From Neocallimastix lanati (nom. inval.) (taxonomy: Eukaryota > Neocallimastigomycota > Neocallimastigomycetes > Neocallimastigales > Neocallimastigaceae): a stretch of 64,000 nt of DNA. A program made the translations under genes and the position numbers. The DNA is taken from contig JACVTC010000063.1 of NCBI GenBank assembly GCA_016946835.1, positions 626,001 through 690,000 on the forward strand, given 5' to 3'. Under the pieces are notes generated by a model. It did no database searches and was not told the origin of the DNA. It saw only the letters and a program-made list of their open reading frames with translations. Shown here piece after piece: positions 30,561 through 41,411 of the stretch; the first letter of the stretch is position 1, and each line of letters opens with the position of its first letter.

Positions 30561-31563
30561 GGGGAGAGCGCGTTTCGGAACCGCACGTGAATAGATATAA
30601 GCCACATGCTTTTTGAGATGGCGTATTATATATAAATTTTTTTATATAAATAAATAATTAAATAATAATTAAATAAATATTTTATTTTATAATAATTTCA
30701 TAATTTAATATATATTTGATAATAAAAAATAAAAATATAAAAAAATAAAAAAATAAAAAAAATAAAAAAATAAAAAAATAAAAAAAATAAAAAAATAAAA
30801 AAATAAAAAAAATAAAAAAATAAAAAAAATTAAAAATAAAAAAAAAATAAAAAAAATAAAAAAGATTAAAAAAATAAAATACAAAAAAAATAAAATAAAA
30901 TATTTTCATTTTTATTTATATTTATAACTGTAATTTTTTATTATATAAATAAATAAATAAATAAATAATAATTAAATAAATATTTTATTTTATAATAAAA
31001 AAATAAAATAAAAAAAAAAAAAGATAAATATTTTTTTAGTAATTTTCTTGAAATAAAATATTTTATTAGTAATTTTCTTGAAATAAAATATTTTATTAGT
31101 AATTTTCTTGAAATAAAATAAAATATTTTCATATTTATTTATATTTATAACTGTAATTTTTTATTATATAAATAAATAATAATTAAATAAATATTTTATT
31201 TTATAATGAAAAAATAAAATAAAAAAAAGAAAAGATAAATATTTTTTTAGTAATTTTCTTGAAATAAAATATTTTATTAGTAATTTTCTTGAAATAAAAT
31301 AAAATATTTTCATATTTATTTATATTTATAACTGTAATTTTTTATTATATAAATAAATAATAATTAAATAAATATTTTATTTTATAATGAAAAAATAAAA
31401 TAAAAAAAAAAAGATAAATATTTTTTTAATAATTTTCTTGAAATAAAATAAAATATTTTTATATTTATAATTGTAATTTTTAAAAAAAATTGAAAATACA
31501 TATTAAATAAAAAATAAAAAATAAATATTTTCATATTTATTAATATTTATATTAAAAATTTTG

Positions 31564-33012
31564 ATGGAGGGAAATCTAAAAATTGATATAAGTGAAACAA
31601 ATCGAGGAAAAGAGCAAATAATTATAGATCGAAAATTTAAATATAATTTTTCAAAATTAAAAAAAGATAATACAAAAATATATAGATGTACAGAATATAA
31701 AACATTAAATAAATGTAAGTCTTTTATTATTTTAAATGATAATAAAGAGGTTTTATATTATGATTCTTCACATAATCATCCTGGTAATGAAATTAATGCA
31801 TCCAAATCATTAATAAAACATAAAATTAAAGATGAAATAAAAAAAAGTTTGATTCCTTCTGATATAAAATCAAAACGCATATTTGATAAAATTTCTCAAG
31901 AAATAGGATATATATGCCCTGAATATAAAACAATTAAATCCCAAATAACAAGATATAAAAACAAACAATTATTTCCTAATGTAAAAACATTTGATGAAGT
32001 TCCTAATGTATCTGAATATTATAAAACAATAAGAGGTGAATACTTTATGATATTCAAAAATTCTAATATAATAATTTTTCAATCACCATTCCAAGCAAAA
32101 TTATTTATGGAGAATAAACATATATTTGCTGATGGTACATTTTTAATAGCTCCAACTAATAGTTATCAAGTATTCATTACCAGAACTTATGTTACAGAAT
32201 TAAATTGTTTTTACACTACTTCCATGTCAATATTAAAAAACAAAGAACAAACAACTTACGAAATATTATTTAATGAAATAAAAAAAAATATAATTAAATA
32301 TAATGCAAATATTAATTTCTCAGAAAAAATTTTTCATTGTGATTTTGAAAAAGGAATATCTAATGCAGTGGAAAATATTTTTCCCAATATAAATATTAAA
32401 TATTGTTTTTGGCATTATAAAAGATTATTAATGACAAAAAAAAATAAATTATGTTACAAGGAAGTGAAAGATCATAATATTTTAAATACTTATTATAAAG
32501 CGATTTCTAATTTATGTTTTATTAATATTGAATACATACCTGATATTTTTAATAAAATTAAAAATACATGCATGAGATATAAATCTACCTGTTCCCAATT
32601 TTTGAATTTTTTAGATTATTTTGAGAAAATATTTCTAAATATCTATAATATAAAATATTGGAATTATTACAATAATATAGACCACATAACAAATAATGCT
32701 TCAGAATCTTATAACAGTTATTTAAAAAATTTATTTGTAAAAAAGCCTTCATTTTATAAATTAATATATACAATACAATTTGAAGAATCCAAATCTTACT
32801 ATGATTACCATATGAGAATTAAAGGAATTTGGAGAAAAAAGAGCAGAATATCAGAAAGGGTCGATGACATTAATATTTTAGTTGAATATTATAAAAATAT
32901 GGAAGCCGAATTAAAAAATATTGGATGTAGTAAAAATGATATCATCGAAAATTGGTTTAATTGTTTAATTAGATTGAATAATGAAATCATTAATTTTAAT
33001 AAAACAAAATAA
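31564..33012 (+). CDS. MULE (Mutator-like) transposase with FLYWCH zinc finger
   Basis: 482 aa from the ATG at 31564; the open frame extends one codon upstream to a TTG. Residues about 21-72 form a FLYWCH-type zinc finger (YRC at 40-42, C51, H70-x-H72), expected to bind the transposon ends. The RNase-H-fold catalytic core follows: D190 in FADGTF, D260 in HCDFEKG, the C-x2-H pair in CFWH (281-284), and the likely catalytic E381 in NNASESYN. Compared with the two palindrome copies it keeps the A-run length that stays in frame, has a 2-residue deletion (one NL lost near 390) and an EKIF instead of EKTF. It is the only complete transposase in the window. Confidence 0.93.
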   Translation: MEGNLKIDISETNRGKEQIIIDRKFKYNFSKLKKDNTKIYRCTEYKTLNKCKSFIILNDNKEVLYYDSSHNHPGNEINASKSLIKHKIKDEIKKSLIPSDIKSKRIFDKISQEIGYICPEYKTIKSQITRYKNKQLFPNVKTFDEVPNVSEYYKTIRGEYFMIFKNSNIIIFQSPFQAKLFMENKHIFADGTFLIAPTNSYQVFITRTYVTELNCFYTTSMSILKNKEQTTYEILFNEIKKNIIKYNANINFSEKIFHCDFEKGISNAVENIFPNINIKYCFWHYKRLLMTKKNKLCYKEVKDHNILNTYYKAISNLCFINIEYIPDIFNKIKNTCMRYKSTCSQFLNFLDYFEKIFLNIYNIKYWNYYNNIDHITNNASESYNSYLKNLFVKKPSFYKLIYTIQFEESKSYYDYHMRIKGIWRKKSRISERVDDINILVEYYKNMEAELKNIGCSKNDIIENWFNCLIRLNNEIINFNKTK

Positions 33013-33859
33013 AAATAATTATTAAAATCCTTTCAAAATCATAATTACAATTAATTGAAAATTAAATTTTTTTATTTAATAAGAAATTCAATATTTAAAT
33101 TTATTTAATATTTATTGATAGGGTTAGCTTAAAAATATTAAAAAAAAATTTTTTTTATAAATTTATTTTAAATATTTTTTACTTAATTAAATATTATTAA
33201 ATAAAATTAAAAGATGTCTTTATTATTATATATTAGTATTATAAAATATTAAAAATATGAATGTATTGCATTTCTCATTATTTTTATTTTATATTGTAGT
33301 AAATTAATAAATAAATAAATAATTTTTATAAAATAAACCAATTATTAAATTAATATATTTTTTAAAAATATATTTAATGTATATTTCATATTTTTAATAA
33401 ATATTCAAATATACATTTTAAATATATATAATGATATTTAAGTATTATAATACTTATAAAAGAAAATAATTAATATTTTAAATTATTTCTATCAGGCTTT
33501 CTAAAAAAACTTTACTATTTGTAAAAATAGTAATGCTCTTTTTGTTAGTTTATTAGATTTGTATAATATAAATATCTAAAATAATTTATTATTTAATAGA
33601 AATTTATGTTTAAAAATGTTATTGTTATTATTACTATTACTAAAAAAAAGTTTTAATTTAATATTTATAATTAAATTTTCAAATAATCTTTCCTTATCAA
33701 GTTAAATATAATGCTCCTGAGTAAAAAAGATTTTCGTATTATATAAAATTTATTTAAAATATTAGATAAAAAAATATTAAAAAGGAAATAAGAATTTTAA
33801 AAAGAATATTTAAAAATAAAATGAAAAAAATATAGAATGTAATAATATAGAAGTATAAG

Positions 33860-35690
33860 TATATAAAATAAAATAAAATAAAATAAATAGTTGAAATATA
33901 AATATAAATATAAAGTACAGATTGAATAAAATAAAATAAATAGTTGAAATATAAATATAAAGTACAGGATGAATAAAATAAAATAAATAGTTGAAATATA
34001 AATATGAAGTACAGATTGAATAAAATAAAATAAATAGTTGAAATATAAATATGAAGTACAGAATGAATAAAATAAAATAAATAGTTGAAATATAAATATA
34101 AAGTACAGGATGAATAAAATAAAATTAATAGTTGAAATATAAATATAAAGTACAGATTGAATAAAATAAAATAAATAGTTGAAATATAAATATGAAGTAC
34201 AGAATGAATAAAATAAAATAAATAGTTGAAATATAAATATAAAGTACAGATTGAATAAAATAAAATAAATAGTTGAAATATAAATATGAAGTACAGAATG
34301 AATAAAATAAAATAAAATAAATAGTTGAAATAAAAATATGAAGTACAGATTGAATGAAATAAAATAAATAGTTGAAATATAAATATAAAGTACAGGATGA
34401 ATAAAATAAAATTAATAGTTGAAATATAAATATAAAGTACAGATTGAATAAAATAAAATAAATAGTTGAAATATAAATATGAAATACAGAATGAATAAAA
34501 TAAAATAAATAGTTGAAATATAAATATGAAGTACAGATTGAATAAAATAAAATAAAATAAAATAAAATAAAATAAAATAAAATAAAATAAAATAAAATAA
34601 AATAAAATAAAATAAAATAAAATAAAATAAAATAAAATAAAATAAAATAAAATAAAATAAAATAAATAGTAGAATATTAAATATAAAGTACAGATTAAAT
34701 AAAATAAAATAAAATAAAATAAAATAAAATAAAATAAAATAAAATAAAATAAAATATAATAAATAGTGAAGTAATATAAAAGAATAAAGTATTAATAAAA
34801 ATAAAATAAAATAAAATAAAATAAAATAAAATAAAATAAAATAAAATAAAATAAAAGAAATAAAATAAAATAAAATAAAATAAAATAAAAGAAATAAAAT
34901 AAAATAAATAGTGAAGTAATATTAAAGAATAAAGTATTAATAAAAATAAAATAAAATAAAATAAATAGTGAAGTAATATTAAAGAATAAAGTATTAATAA
35001 AAATAAAATAAAATAAAATAAAATAAAAGAAATAAAATAAAATAAATAGTGAAGTAATATAAAGGAATAAAGTATTAATAAAAATAAAATAAAATAAAAT
35101 AAAATAAAATAAAAGAAATAAAATAAAATAAATAGTGAAGTAATATAAAGGAATAAAGTATTAATAAAAATAAAATAAAATAAAATAAAATAAAATAAAA
35201 TAAAATAAAATAAAATAAAATAAAATAAAATAAAATAAAATAAAATAAAATAAAATAAAATAAAATAAAATAAAATAAAATAAAATAAAATAAAATAAAA
35301 TAAAATAAAATAAAATAAAATAAAATAAAATAAAATAAAATAAAATAAAATAAAATAAAATAAAATAAAATAAAATAAAATAAAATAAAATAAAATAAAA
35401 TAGTTAAGTAATATAAAGGAATAAAGTATTAATAAAAATAAAATAAAATAAAATAAAATAAAATAAAATAAAATAAAATAAAATAAAATAAAAAAATTAT
35501 TTGAATTATAATAAAAATACAAGTATTAATAAAAATAAAATAAAATAAAACAAAATAAATATTTGAATTATAATAAAAATACAAGTACTAATAAAATAAA
35601 ATAAATATGTGAATTATAATAAATTGCAAGTATCAATCGAAATAAAATAAAATAAAATAAAATAAAATAAATATGCAGTGAAATAATAAT
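33860..35690. repeat. satellite array of the single MULE
   Basis: AAAAT pentamer runs separated by three spacer subfamilies: TAGTTGAAATATAAATATAAAGTACAG (about 33888-34690), TAGTGAAGTAATATAAAG plus GAATAAAGTATTAATA (about 34755-35430), and ATTTGAATTATAATAAAAATACAAG (about 35495-35640). A run of over 200 bp of pure pentamers lies near 35170-35400. The first subfamily matches the palindrome core; the second matches the minisatellite at 62690-63735 on the opposite strand. Confidence 0.9.
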
Positions 35691-36194
35691 ATATAATATG
35701 ATAAAATAAAATAAATAAGATATTGATATGAAATTAATATAAAAACTGAATTTAGCAACAAATAAATTATATAATAAATAAATGATATAGCATATTCATA
35801 TATATTAACATGAATTTTATTATAATTTTTACAGTATTTTAAATTAATGTAAATTATTATATTTCCATATAATAAACAAACTTTATAATTAGAAAATAGT
35901 ATAAAAAGAAATATTATTAAATATTATTATTAAATAATTAAATGAATAAATTAATAAATAAATAAAAATTTTCAGAATATGGCGAATGTAAATCATTATT
36001 TTTTTTGAAATATATCACATTTTAAATATTTTTAATAATTATTTTTTCAAAGAAATTATATGTGCCATTTTATTTTAATATTTAAATATTATATTCATAA
36101 ATAAAAATTTATAAAAAAAATAATATAAGCCACATTCCGAAATGAAAATTTATGTAAAAATATTTAAAGCCACATTCCGAAACGCACCACCCCC
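35691..36194. other. right subterminal region of the single MULE
   Basis: Non-coding. GCCACATTCCGAAA occurs twice near the end (36128-36141 and 36171-36184), the second copy within the terminal repeat. This end is absent from the palindromic element, which has two left-type ends instead. Confidence 0.7.
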
Positions 36195-36460
36195 GTTGTA
36201 AACATATATAAAAACATAATATAAATAAAATACACGTGACGACAAATGTATCATTGAAATTAATTATTAATATAAACTTTATTTATTAATATTCTCAGAA
36301 TTATTAGGCCTAAGATAACCCTTTAAATATTAAATAAGAATTTATATTAATTATTAATTATTTAAATATATATATTATTTATAATTAAATAAATAATATT
36401 TTTAATTATTGAAATGTAAATAACTGAAATTGAGATTTCAATTCAGTTATTATTTCAACA
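36195..36460 (-). repeat. solo LTR 2 (minus strand), right part
   Basis: Begins with the right MULE target duplication and ends TTTCAACA at 36460. It aligns with the right part of solo LTR 1 without the 676-bp insert. Confidence 0.75.
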
Positions 36461-36514
36461 AGAATTTATTATTTATTATTTATTTTAATTTTATAATTTT
36501 ATTGTTTATTCATT

Positions 36515-37266
36515 TGTAATAACACAAAATTAATACTTAACTTTTATTAAAATAACAATAATTGATAAAAAATATTTCGAGTTTATTAAGAAATTTTATT
36601 ATATATTATTTTCTAAATAATAACTCTTGATTTTTATTTTATAGAAAAAATCAAGGTTATTTATAATTTTTTTTTTTGTTCATAATCTTAAAAGTTATTC
36701 TTTCAGGAAAAAGATTATGAGAAAAAACCTGAAAGATAAAATAAATTAATTATTTATTATTTAATATAATTTAATATTATTTAATATTATTTAATATTAT
36801 TTAATATTATTTAATATTATTTAATATTATTTAATATTGGCAATTAACCAATATTTTATGAAATTATTTATTATGATGTTTTAAGTTTATAATTATTAAC
36901 TAATTTTATATTAATTTAATATTAATTATATTAATATTAAATGTTTTAATATAATTAATCACGTATTATTGTTAATGATAAATCAAATGGTTAATTATTT
37001 ATATTAAATAGAAATTGGTTATTAATTAAAGATATTGTTTATATTTCATAATAATTAATTATTAATTAGTTAAAAAATTAATTTTATCAATTAATAATTA
37101 TTTTTATTTTATTATTTAATAACAATTATTAAAATTATAGTATATTAAATAATATTAAGTGTTATTTTATTGAAAAATTATTTAAATCTTAATTAATAAT
37201 AAAAATAAATATAATATTTATATTATATTTGGTTAAGTGTGACTAATTAATTAGTCAACACTTACA
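36515..37266 (-). repeat. Ty3-3 3' LTR
   Basis: On the plus strand it starts TGTAATAACAC and ends CACTTACA. It contains a tandem TTTAATATTA-type decamer run near 36770-36838 and the interleaved inverted repeats at 36681-36735 (see findings). The integrase-frame stop codon lies in its first bases (37262-37264). Confidence 0.95.
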
Positions 37267-37516
37267 TTGTCTCTCCTACGTTTGATTCACTGTTGTTTAG
37301 GTTTTTATTCCTTTCCGTATATGGTTCCAACTGAGAAATGTGAAATATTGGATGTAATTGTGAATTCTCGGGAAGCTTTAGCTTAAAATTATTTCTACCT
37401 TTATCTTCAATTATTTCAAAAGGTCCTAAGTATTGGACCGATAACTTCCTGGAAGGTTCGTTAGTGAAATAATATCTTCTAAGCCAGACTTTATCATTGA
37501 TTGTTATTTTGGACCT
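37262..37516 (-). pseudogene. Ty3-3 integrase C-terminus in the shifted frame
   Basis: After GDNKKQQGPK the main ORF meets a stop. The adjacent -1 frame continues with ITINDKVWLRRYYF, YLGPFEI and HPIFHISQLEPY, the normal GPY/F C-terminal part of Ty3 integrases. One A appears to be missing from a run at the junction (CCAAAATAAC). The tail ends in the LTR without a chromodomain. A leftward -1 slip would also join the frames, but no canonical slippery site is present. Confidence 0.8.
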
Positions 37517-40500
37517 TGTTGTTTTTTGTTGTCTCCATATTTCTTGAAATCCTGTTTTGCCTTTATCAATTGTTTCTTTAAAGCATTGAAATGTTCGGTC
37601 CAATTTCTAACGAGCTCTGATGCATTATCTTTAAGAAGACTCGGAGGTGTATCAATTTGGAATGAGGGGTTGAAACCGTAATTTGCAACAAAGGGTGTTT
37701 TACCTATTGATTTATGAATTGAATCGTTGTAAGTGATTTCACAAAAAGGAAGATAGAAAAACCAGTCATGCTGAGTTAAAGAACAATAGCAACGTAAATA
37801 TTGCTCTATTACTGCGTTTGCTCTTTCCACCTGTCCGTTTGATTGTTGGTGATGTGCCGTTGCTAAATTTGGTTTTGCATTTATATAAGAACATAAGGCA
37901 GTCCAAAATTCAGCTGAAAATTGTGATCCGTGATCCGATACTATAACTTTAGGGAATCCGTGGTATTTGAATACGTTAAATAGTAGAAGTTTTGCCGTAA
38001 GTTCCGAAGAGGGTACATCAGAGGTAGCAACCAAATGAATCATTTTTGTGAGATGGTCTGAAACAACCATTATACAGGTACAATCTTGGGATCGTGGAAG
38101 TTGAACGATGAAATCTACACCTATTATTTCCCATGGTTTAGTTGGTACTGGAAGCGGAATAATTAAGCCATATGGTTTATGACGGCGTACTTTGCAAGAT
38201 CCACATGTTTTACATGAAAGAACGTAATTGGAGATATCGTTCTTCATCAGCGGCCACCAATAATTCCTGCTAATTCTTTCAAGAGTTTTTTCAATTCCAA
38301 GGTGTCCTCCAAGTGGATCATCATGCATTTTTCGAAGTAAAGTAATTCTAAGATTAGAGGGAACAATAATTTTGTTATTAAAGTGGAGAATGTTATTTTT
38401 TAATTGAAATAGTGAACTTTTAAAATTTTTTGTTTTATCTTTGAATTTGTTAAGTATATTGGAACAATAAGGGTCTTGAGATTGCATTTCTTGAAGTTTG
38501 ACTAAGTTATCTTCCATAGAGAGGCAAAAATTATTTTCTTTTAATAAAATTTGAGATTCATTAATGTTTTTGGTGAGGTAATCTGGTCTTCGGGATAACG
38601 CATCTGGTTTCCCACCTTGAACCCCAGGCCTATAAGAAAGAACAAAATCAAATTTGGATAAGAAGAGACTCCATCGAATTTGTCGGGGGCTCAATTTTTG
38701 AGGTTTTTTGAAAAACAGAAGATTCCTATGGTCCGTAAAAACTTTAATAGGAAATTTTGCTCCTTCAAGGTGATGTCTCCATACATCAAAGGCAGTAATT
38801 ATCGCCAATAATTCCTTGTCATAGATAGCGTAATTCGTTTCAGGACTTGTCAGTGAACGGGAATAAAAGGCAATAGGATGGATTAAGTTGTCGATCGATG
38901 AGTTTTGAGATAATACACATCCGAGGGCAAATTCGCTTGCGTCAGTTTCCAAAAAGAATTCTTTATCTTGGTCTGGAAAAATAAGGATATCAGTTGAATT
39001 AAATGATTTCTTTAAACTATCAAAAGCATTCTGAGCATCCTTATCCCATAGAAAAGTATTATTCTTAGATAAAAGTTTTCTTAAAGGATCCATAATTTTT
39101 GCGTAATCTTTGATAAAACGTCTATAAAAATTTGTAAACCCAAGGAAACTTTGCAGTTCAGTAAGGTTTTTTGGAACTGGCCATTCCATAATGCATTTTA
39201 TCTTGTCTTTATCCATTAGTAACCCATTAGCGGACACAACGAAGCCGAGAAAGGTGGTTTGTTTAACATGGAACTCACATTTCTCAATCTTGCAGTATAA
39301 TCCATTATTTAATAACTTACTCAATACTACTTTAACATGATTAATATGTTGATTTTCATCTGAAGAATAAATGATAATGTCATCTAAATATATTTGAACG
39401 AATTTATTCAATTCTTCTGATAACGTGTCTTGAATGAACCTTTGGAAAACTGAAGGGGCGTTTCTTAATCCAAATGGCATTACTCTATATTGAAAATGTC
39501 CTAGTGGTGTCCTAAAAGCTGTTAAGTATTCACTATCTTTACTGACTCGCACGAGATTGTAAGCAGATTTGAGGTCTAATCTAGAAAATATTTGTGCCCC
39601 TTTAAAAACTTCGATAAGGTCATTAATTCTTGGAATTGGGAAACTGTTTCTTATTGTAATCGAATTGAGTCTACGGTAGTCAACACATAGACGCAACGAT
39701 CCATCTTTTTTCTTCACAAACATTACCGGAGCACCTGCAGGAGAATTTGATTTAACAATGAACCCTTTGGTCAGATTTTCATGAATATATTTTTCTAATT
39801 CTTCCTTTTCCTTTCTAGTAAGTGAATAGATAGGTCCGAAATACAATTGTCCCCCAGGGATGATATTTATTGTGATATCGTAGGGTCTATGTGGCGGAAG
39901 GGTATCCGCATTTTTAGTTTCAAATACGTCCAGTAAGTTGCTATAATATCTTAAGATAATCTCTTTGCTTTTACTGTTATTTAGTTTTGACTTCAACTCC
40001 TTAGACATCATAATATAACATATTTCATCTTCAAAAAGGTCTTTCAGATCAGGTTTGGCAGTGTCTTCTGACATTAGGTCTTCAGTTACAATTGCGGCTG
40101 TGACGTTCTTTGTGGATTGGATCTTGGTGCCTTTACAAGATGGGCAATGATCCAAACAATTTCCTTCTAAAAAGAAAATGTGGTTATTCGAAAAGTTAAT
40201 ATATGGCTTATGGATGGAAAGCCAATCACGTCCCAAAATAGCGGATATTCCAGTAAGTTGAAGGTTGGCAACACTAAATTGGAATCTTTCTTTGTGATCA
40301 AATATGAAGAGATCTAATTGGCCAGTTGTATGAGTTATTTTCATAGTTTTGTTGTTTGGCAATCTAATTTCAATAGGGGAAGGTAGTTCAAAAGTTCTCA
40401 ACTTCTGGGAGGAAACAAATTGCTTGCACATTAAACTTCTACTTGAACCTGAGTCGATTAATAGTCTAAGAGGAATTTTTTTATTTTTTCCTTGAATGTA

Positions 40501-41274
40501 AAAGGTAGAAACCATTTTTTGATCCGATTTACTGTTGGTGTAGCTAGTAGAAAGCGTAACTTCTTCTTTTCTTTTATAGTTATTATTTCTATTTCTTTTA
40601 ATATCTTGATGTTTTCCGACAATATTAATTCTTCTTTTATTAGTTTTTTCATTTATTCCGTTATTTAGAATATTATTTCTGAAGTAGCAATATTTATCAA
40701 TCTTTATAATAAGGTTTGTTGCCTCGAATAGCTTTGTAGGTAAATCCTTTTTGTCATATTCTTCCCTGACTTCCTCAATTAGTCCCCTTCTCAATAAGTC
40801 TATCAAGACAGAATCTGGCCATTTGATACGAGTTGCCAAATGTCGGAATTGTATTGTATATTCAGCTGCATTGCCTAATTTTCTTTGTTTTAAATTTAGC
40901 AGCCTTTCAATTAAAGAGTATCTTTGTTCTTTGGAATCTCCAAAATTTTCAATAAGAAGTCTCTTGAATTCTTCATAAGACAAATCATCCAAAATATCAT
41001 CAGATTTAAGGGATAGTCCCCATTTCTTGGCAAGCCCTTTAAGGTTAATTGTGACATAAGATATCTTTGAAATATCATTGGTAAAGGAATTAGGATGATC
41101 TATTATAAATTTGTCACATTGACAGAGTAGTTCGTTAAGATTTAAAGATTCATTTCCCTTTGCATGGAGGTTCTCAGCAAGGATACCGTTAGGAGCAAAA
41201 AAAGTAGGGATAAATTCAGTAATTGTAGATATAAGTTTTGTTTCGTTGGCCGGAGTAGTGTTATTTTGGTCCAT
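37504..41274 (-). CDS. Ty3-3 Gag-Pol polyprotein, frameshifted near the integrase C-terminus
   Basis: 1256 aa from the ATG at 41274. A Gag capsid region (about 40-200) is followed by a basic linker without a CCHC knuckle; protease LLIDSGSS near 272; reverse transcriptase with YLDD near 629; RNase H (ETDASEFALGCVLSQ near 772); integrase with HHCC (HDDPLGGH, CKTCGSC) and DDE near D1054, D1113 and E1149 (NGQVERANAVIEQY). The ORF stops at the end of the integrase core, and the expected C-terminal domain lies in the adjacent frame. Apart from this single-base break the element looks intact, so it is a very recent loss or a tolerated frameshift. Gag and Pol in one frame resemble Ty3-2. Confidence 0.93.
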   Translation of the reverse strand: MDQNNTTPANETKLISTITEFIPTFFAPNGILAENLHAKGNESLNLNELLCQCDKFIIDHPNSFTNDISKISYVTINLKGLAKKWGLSLKSDDILDDLSYEEFKRLLIENFGDSKEQRYSLIERLLNLKQRKLGNAAEYTIQFRHLATRIKWPDSVLIDLLRRGLIEEVREEYDKKDLPTKLFEATNLIIKIDKYCYFRNNILNNGINEKTNKRRINIVGKHQDIKRNRNNNYKRKEEVTLSTSYTNSKSDQKMVSTFYIQGKNKKIPLRLLIDSGSSRSLMCKQFVSSQKLRTFELPSPIEIRLPNNKTMKITHTTGQLDLFIFDHKERFQFSVANLQLTGISAILGRDWLSIHKPYINFSNNHIFFLEGNCLDHCPSCKGTKIQSTKNVTAAIVTEDLMSEDTAKPDLKDLFEDEICYIMMSKELKSKLNNSKSKEIILRYYSNLLDVFETKNADTLPPHRPYDITINIIPGGQLYFGPIYSLTRKEKEELEKYIHENLTKGFIVKSNSPAGAPVMFVKKKDGSLRLCVDYRRLNSITIRNSFPIPRINDLIEVFKGAQIFSRLDLKSAYNLVRVSKDSEYLTAFRTPLGHFQYRVMPFGLRNAPSVFQRFIQDTLSEELNKFVQIYLDDIIIYSSDENQHINHVKVVLSKLLNNGLYCKIEKCEFHVKQTTFLGFVVSANGLLMDKDKIKCIMEWPVPKNLTELQSFLGFTNFYRRFIKDYAKIMDPLRKLLSKNNTFLWDKDAQNAFDSLKKSFNSTDILIFPDQDKEFFLETDASEFALGCVLSQNSSIDNLIHPIAFYSRSLTSPETNYAIYDKELLAIITAFDVWRHHLEGAKFPIKVFTDHRNLLFFKKPQKLSPRQIRWSLFLSKFDFVLSYRPGVQGGKPDALSRRPDYLTKNINESQILLKENNFCLSMEDNLVKLQEMQSQDPYCSNILNKFKDKTKNFKSSLFQLKNNILHFNNKIIVPSNLRITLLRKMHDDPLGGHLGIEKTLERISRNYWWPLMKNDISNYVLSCKTCGSCKVRRHKPYGLIIPLPVPTKPWEIIGVDFIVQLPRSQDCTCIMVVSDHLTKMIHLVATSDVPSSELTAKLLLFNVFKYHGFPKVIVSDHGSQFSAEFWTALCSYINAKPNLATAHHQQSNGQVERANAVIEQYLRCYCSLTQHDWFFYLPFCEITYNDSIHKSIGKTPFVANYGFNPSFQIDTPPSLLKDNASELVRNWTEHFNALKKQLIKAKQDFKKYGDNKKQQGPK

Positions 41275-41337
41275 TTGATAAAGTAATAATGATATAATAA
41301 AGATAATAGTTTATTAATAAAATATTATTATTTTTAA

Positions 41338-41372
<35 letters not shown>

Positions 41373-41392
41373 TATATATACCAAATATTAAA

Positions 41393-41411
41393 AAAAATCA
41401 AGAGTTATTAT
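41393..41411 (-). promoter_or_regulatory. Ty3-3 self-priming primer-binding site
   Basis: Nineteen bases (minus strand ATAATAACTCTTGATTTTT) start flush with the 5' LTR edge. They are the exact reverse complement of LTR bases 41514-41532, whose minus-strand 5' edge lies 30 bp downstream of a TATA box (TATAAATA, minus strand, 41562-41555). This is the longest and cleanest of the three self-priming layouts in the window. Confidence 0.85.

Larger units (their letters stand above)
30561..36194 (+). mobile_element. single-copy MULE DNA transposon with intact transposase
   Basis: A 5634-bp element bounded by GTTGTAAAC at 30552-30560 and 36195-36203 (9-bp target duplication). The left end is GGGGAGAGCGCGTTTCGGAA; the right end, read inward, is GGGGGTGGTGCGTTTCGGAA, a shared 20-bp imperfect terminal inverted repeat. 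Inside are subterminal repeats, one transposase gene and a long satellite (33860-35690). It could be autonomous and could mobilise the broken palindromic unit, whose left-type ends it shares. Confidence 0.9.

Noticed and set aside
34695-35522. Long open frame on the minus strand (ILFYF repeats)
   Set aside because: It is only the translation of the (AAAAT)n satellite, whose unit length keeps a frame open; it has no domain or coding signature.
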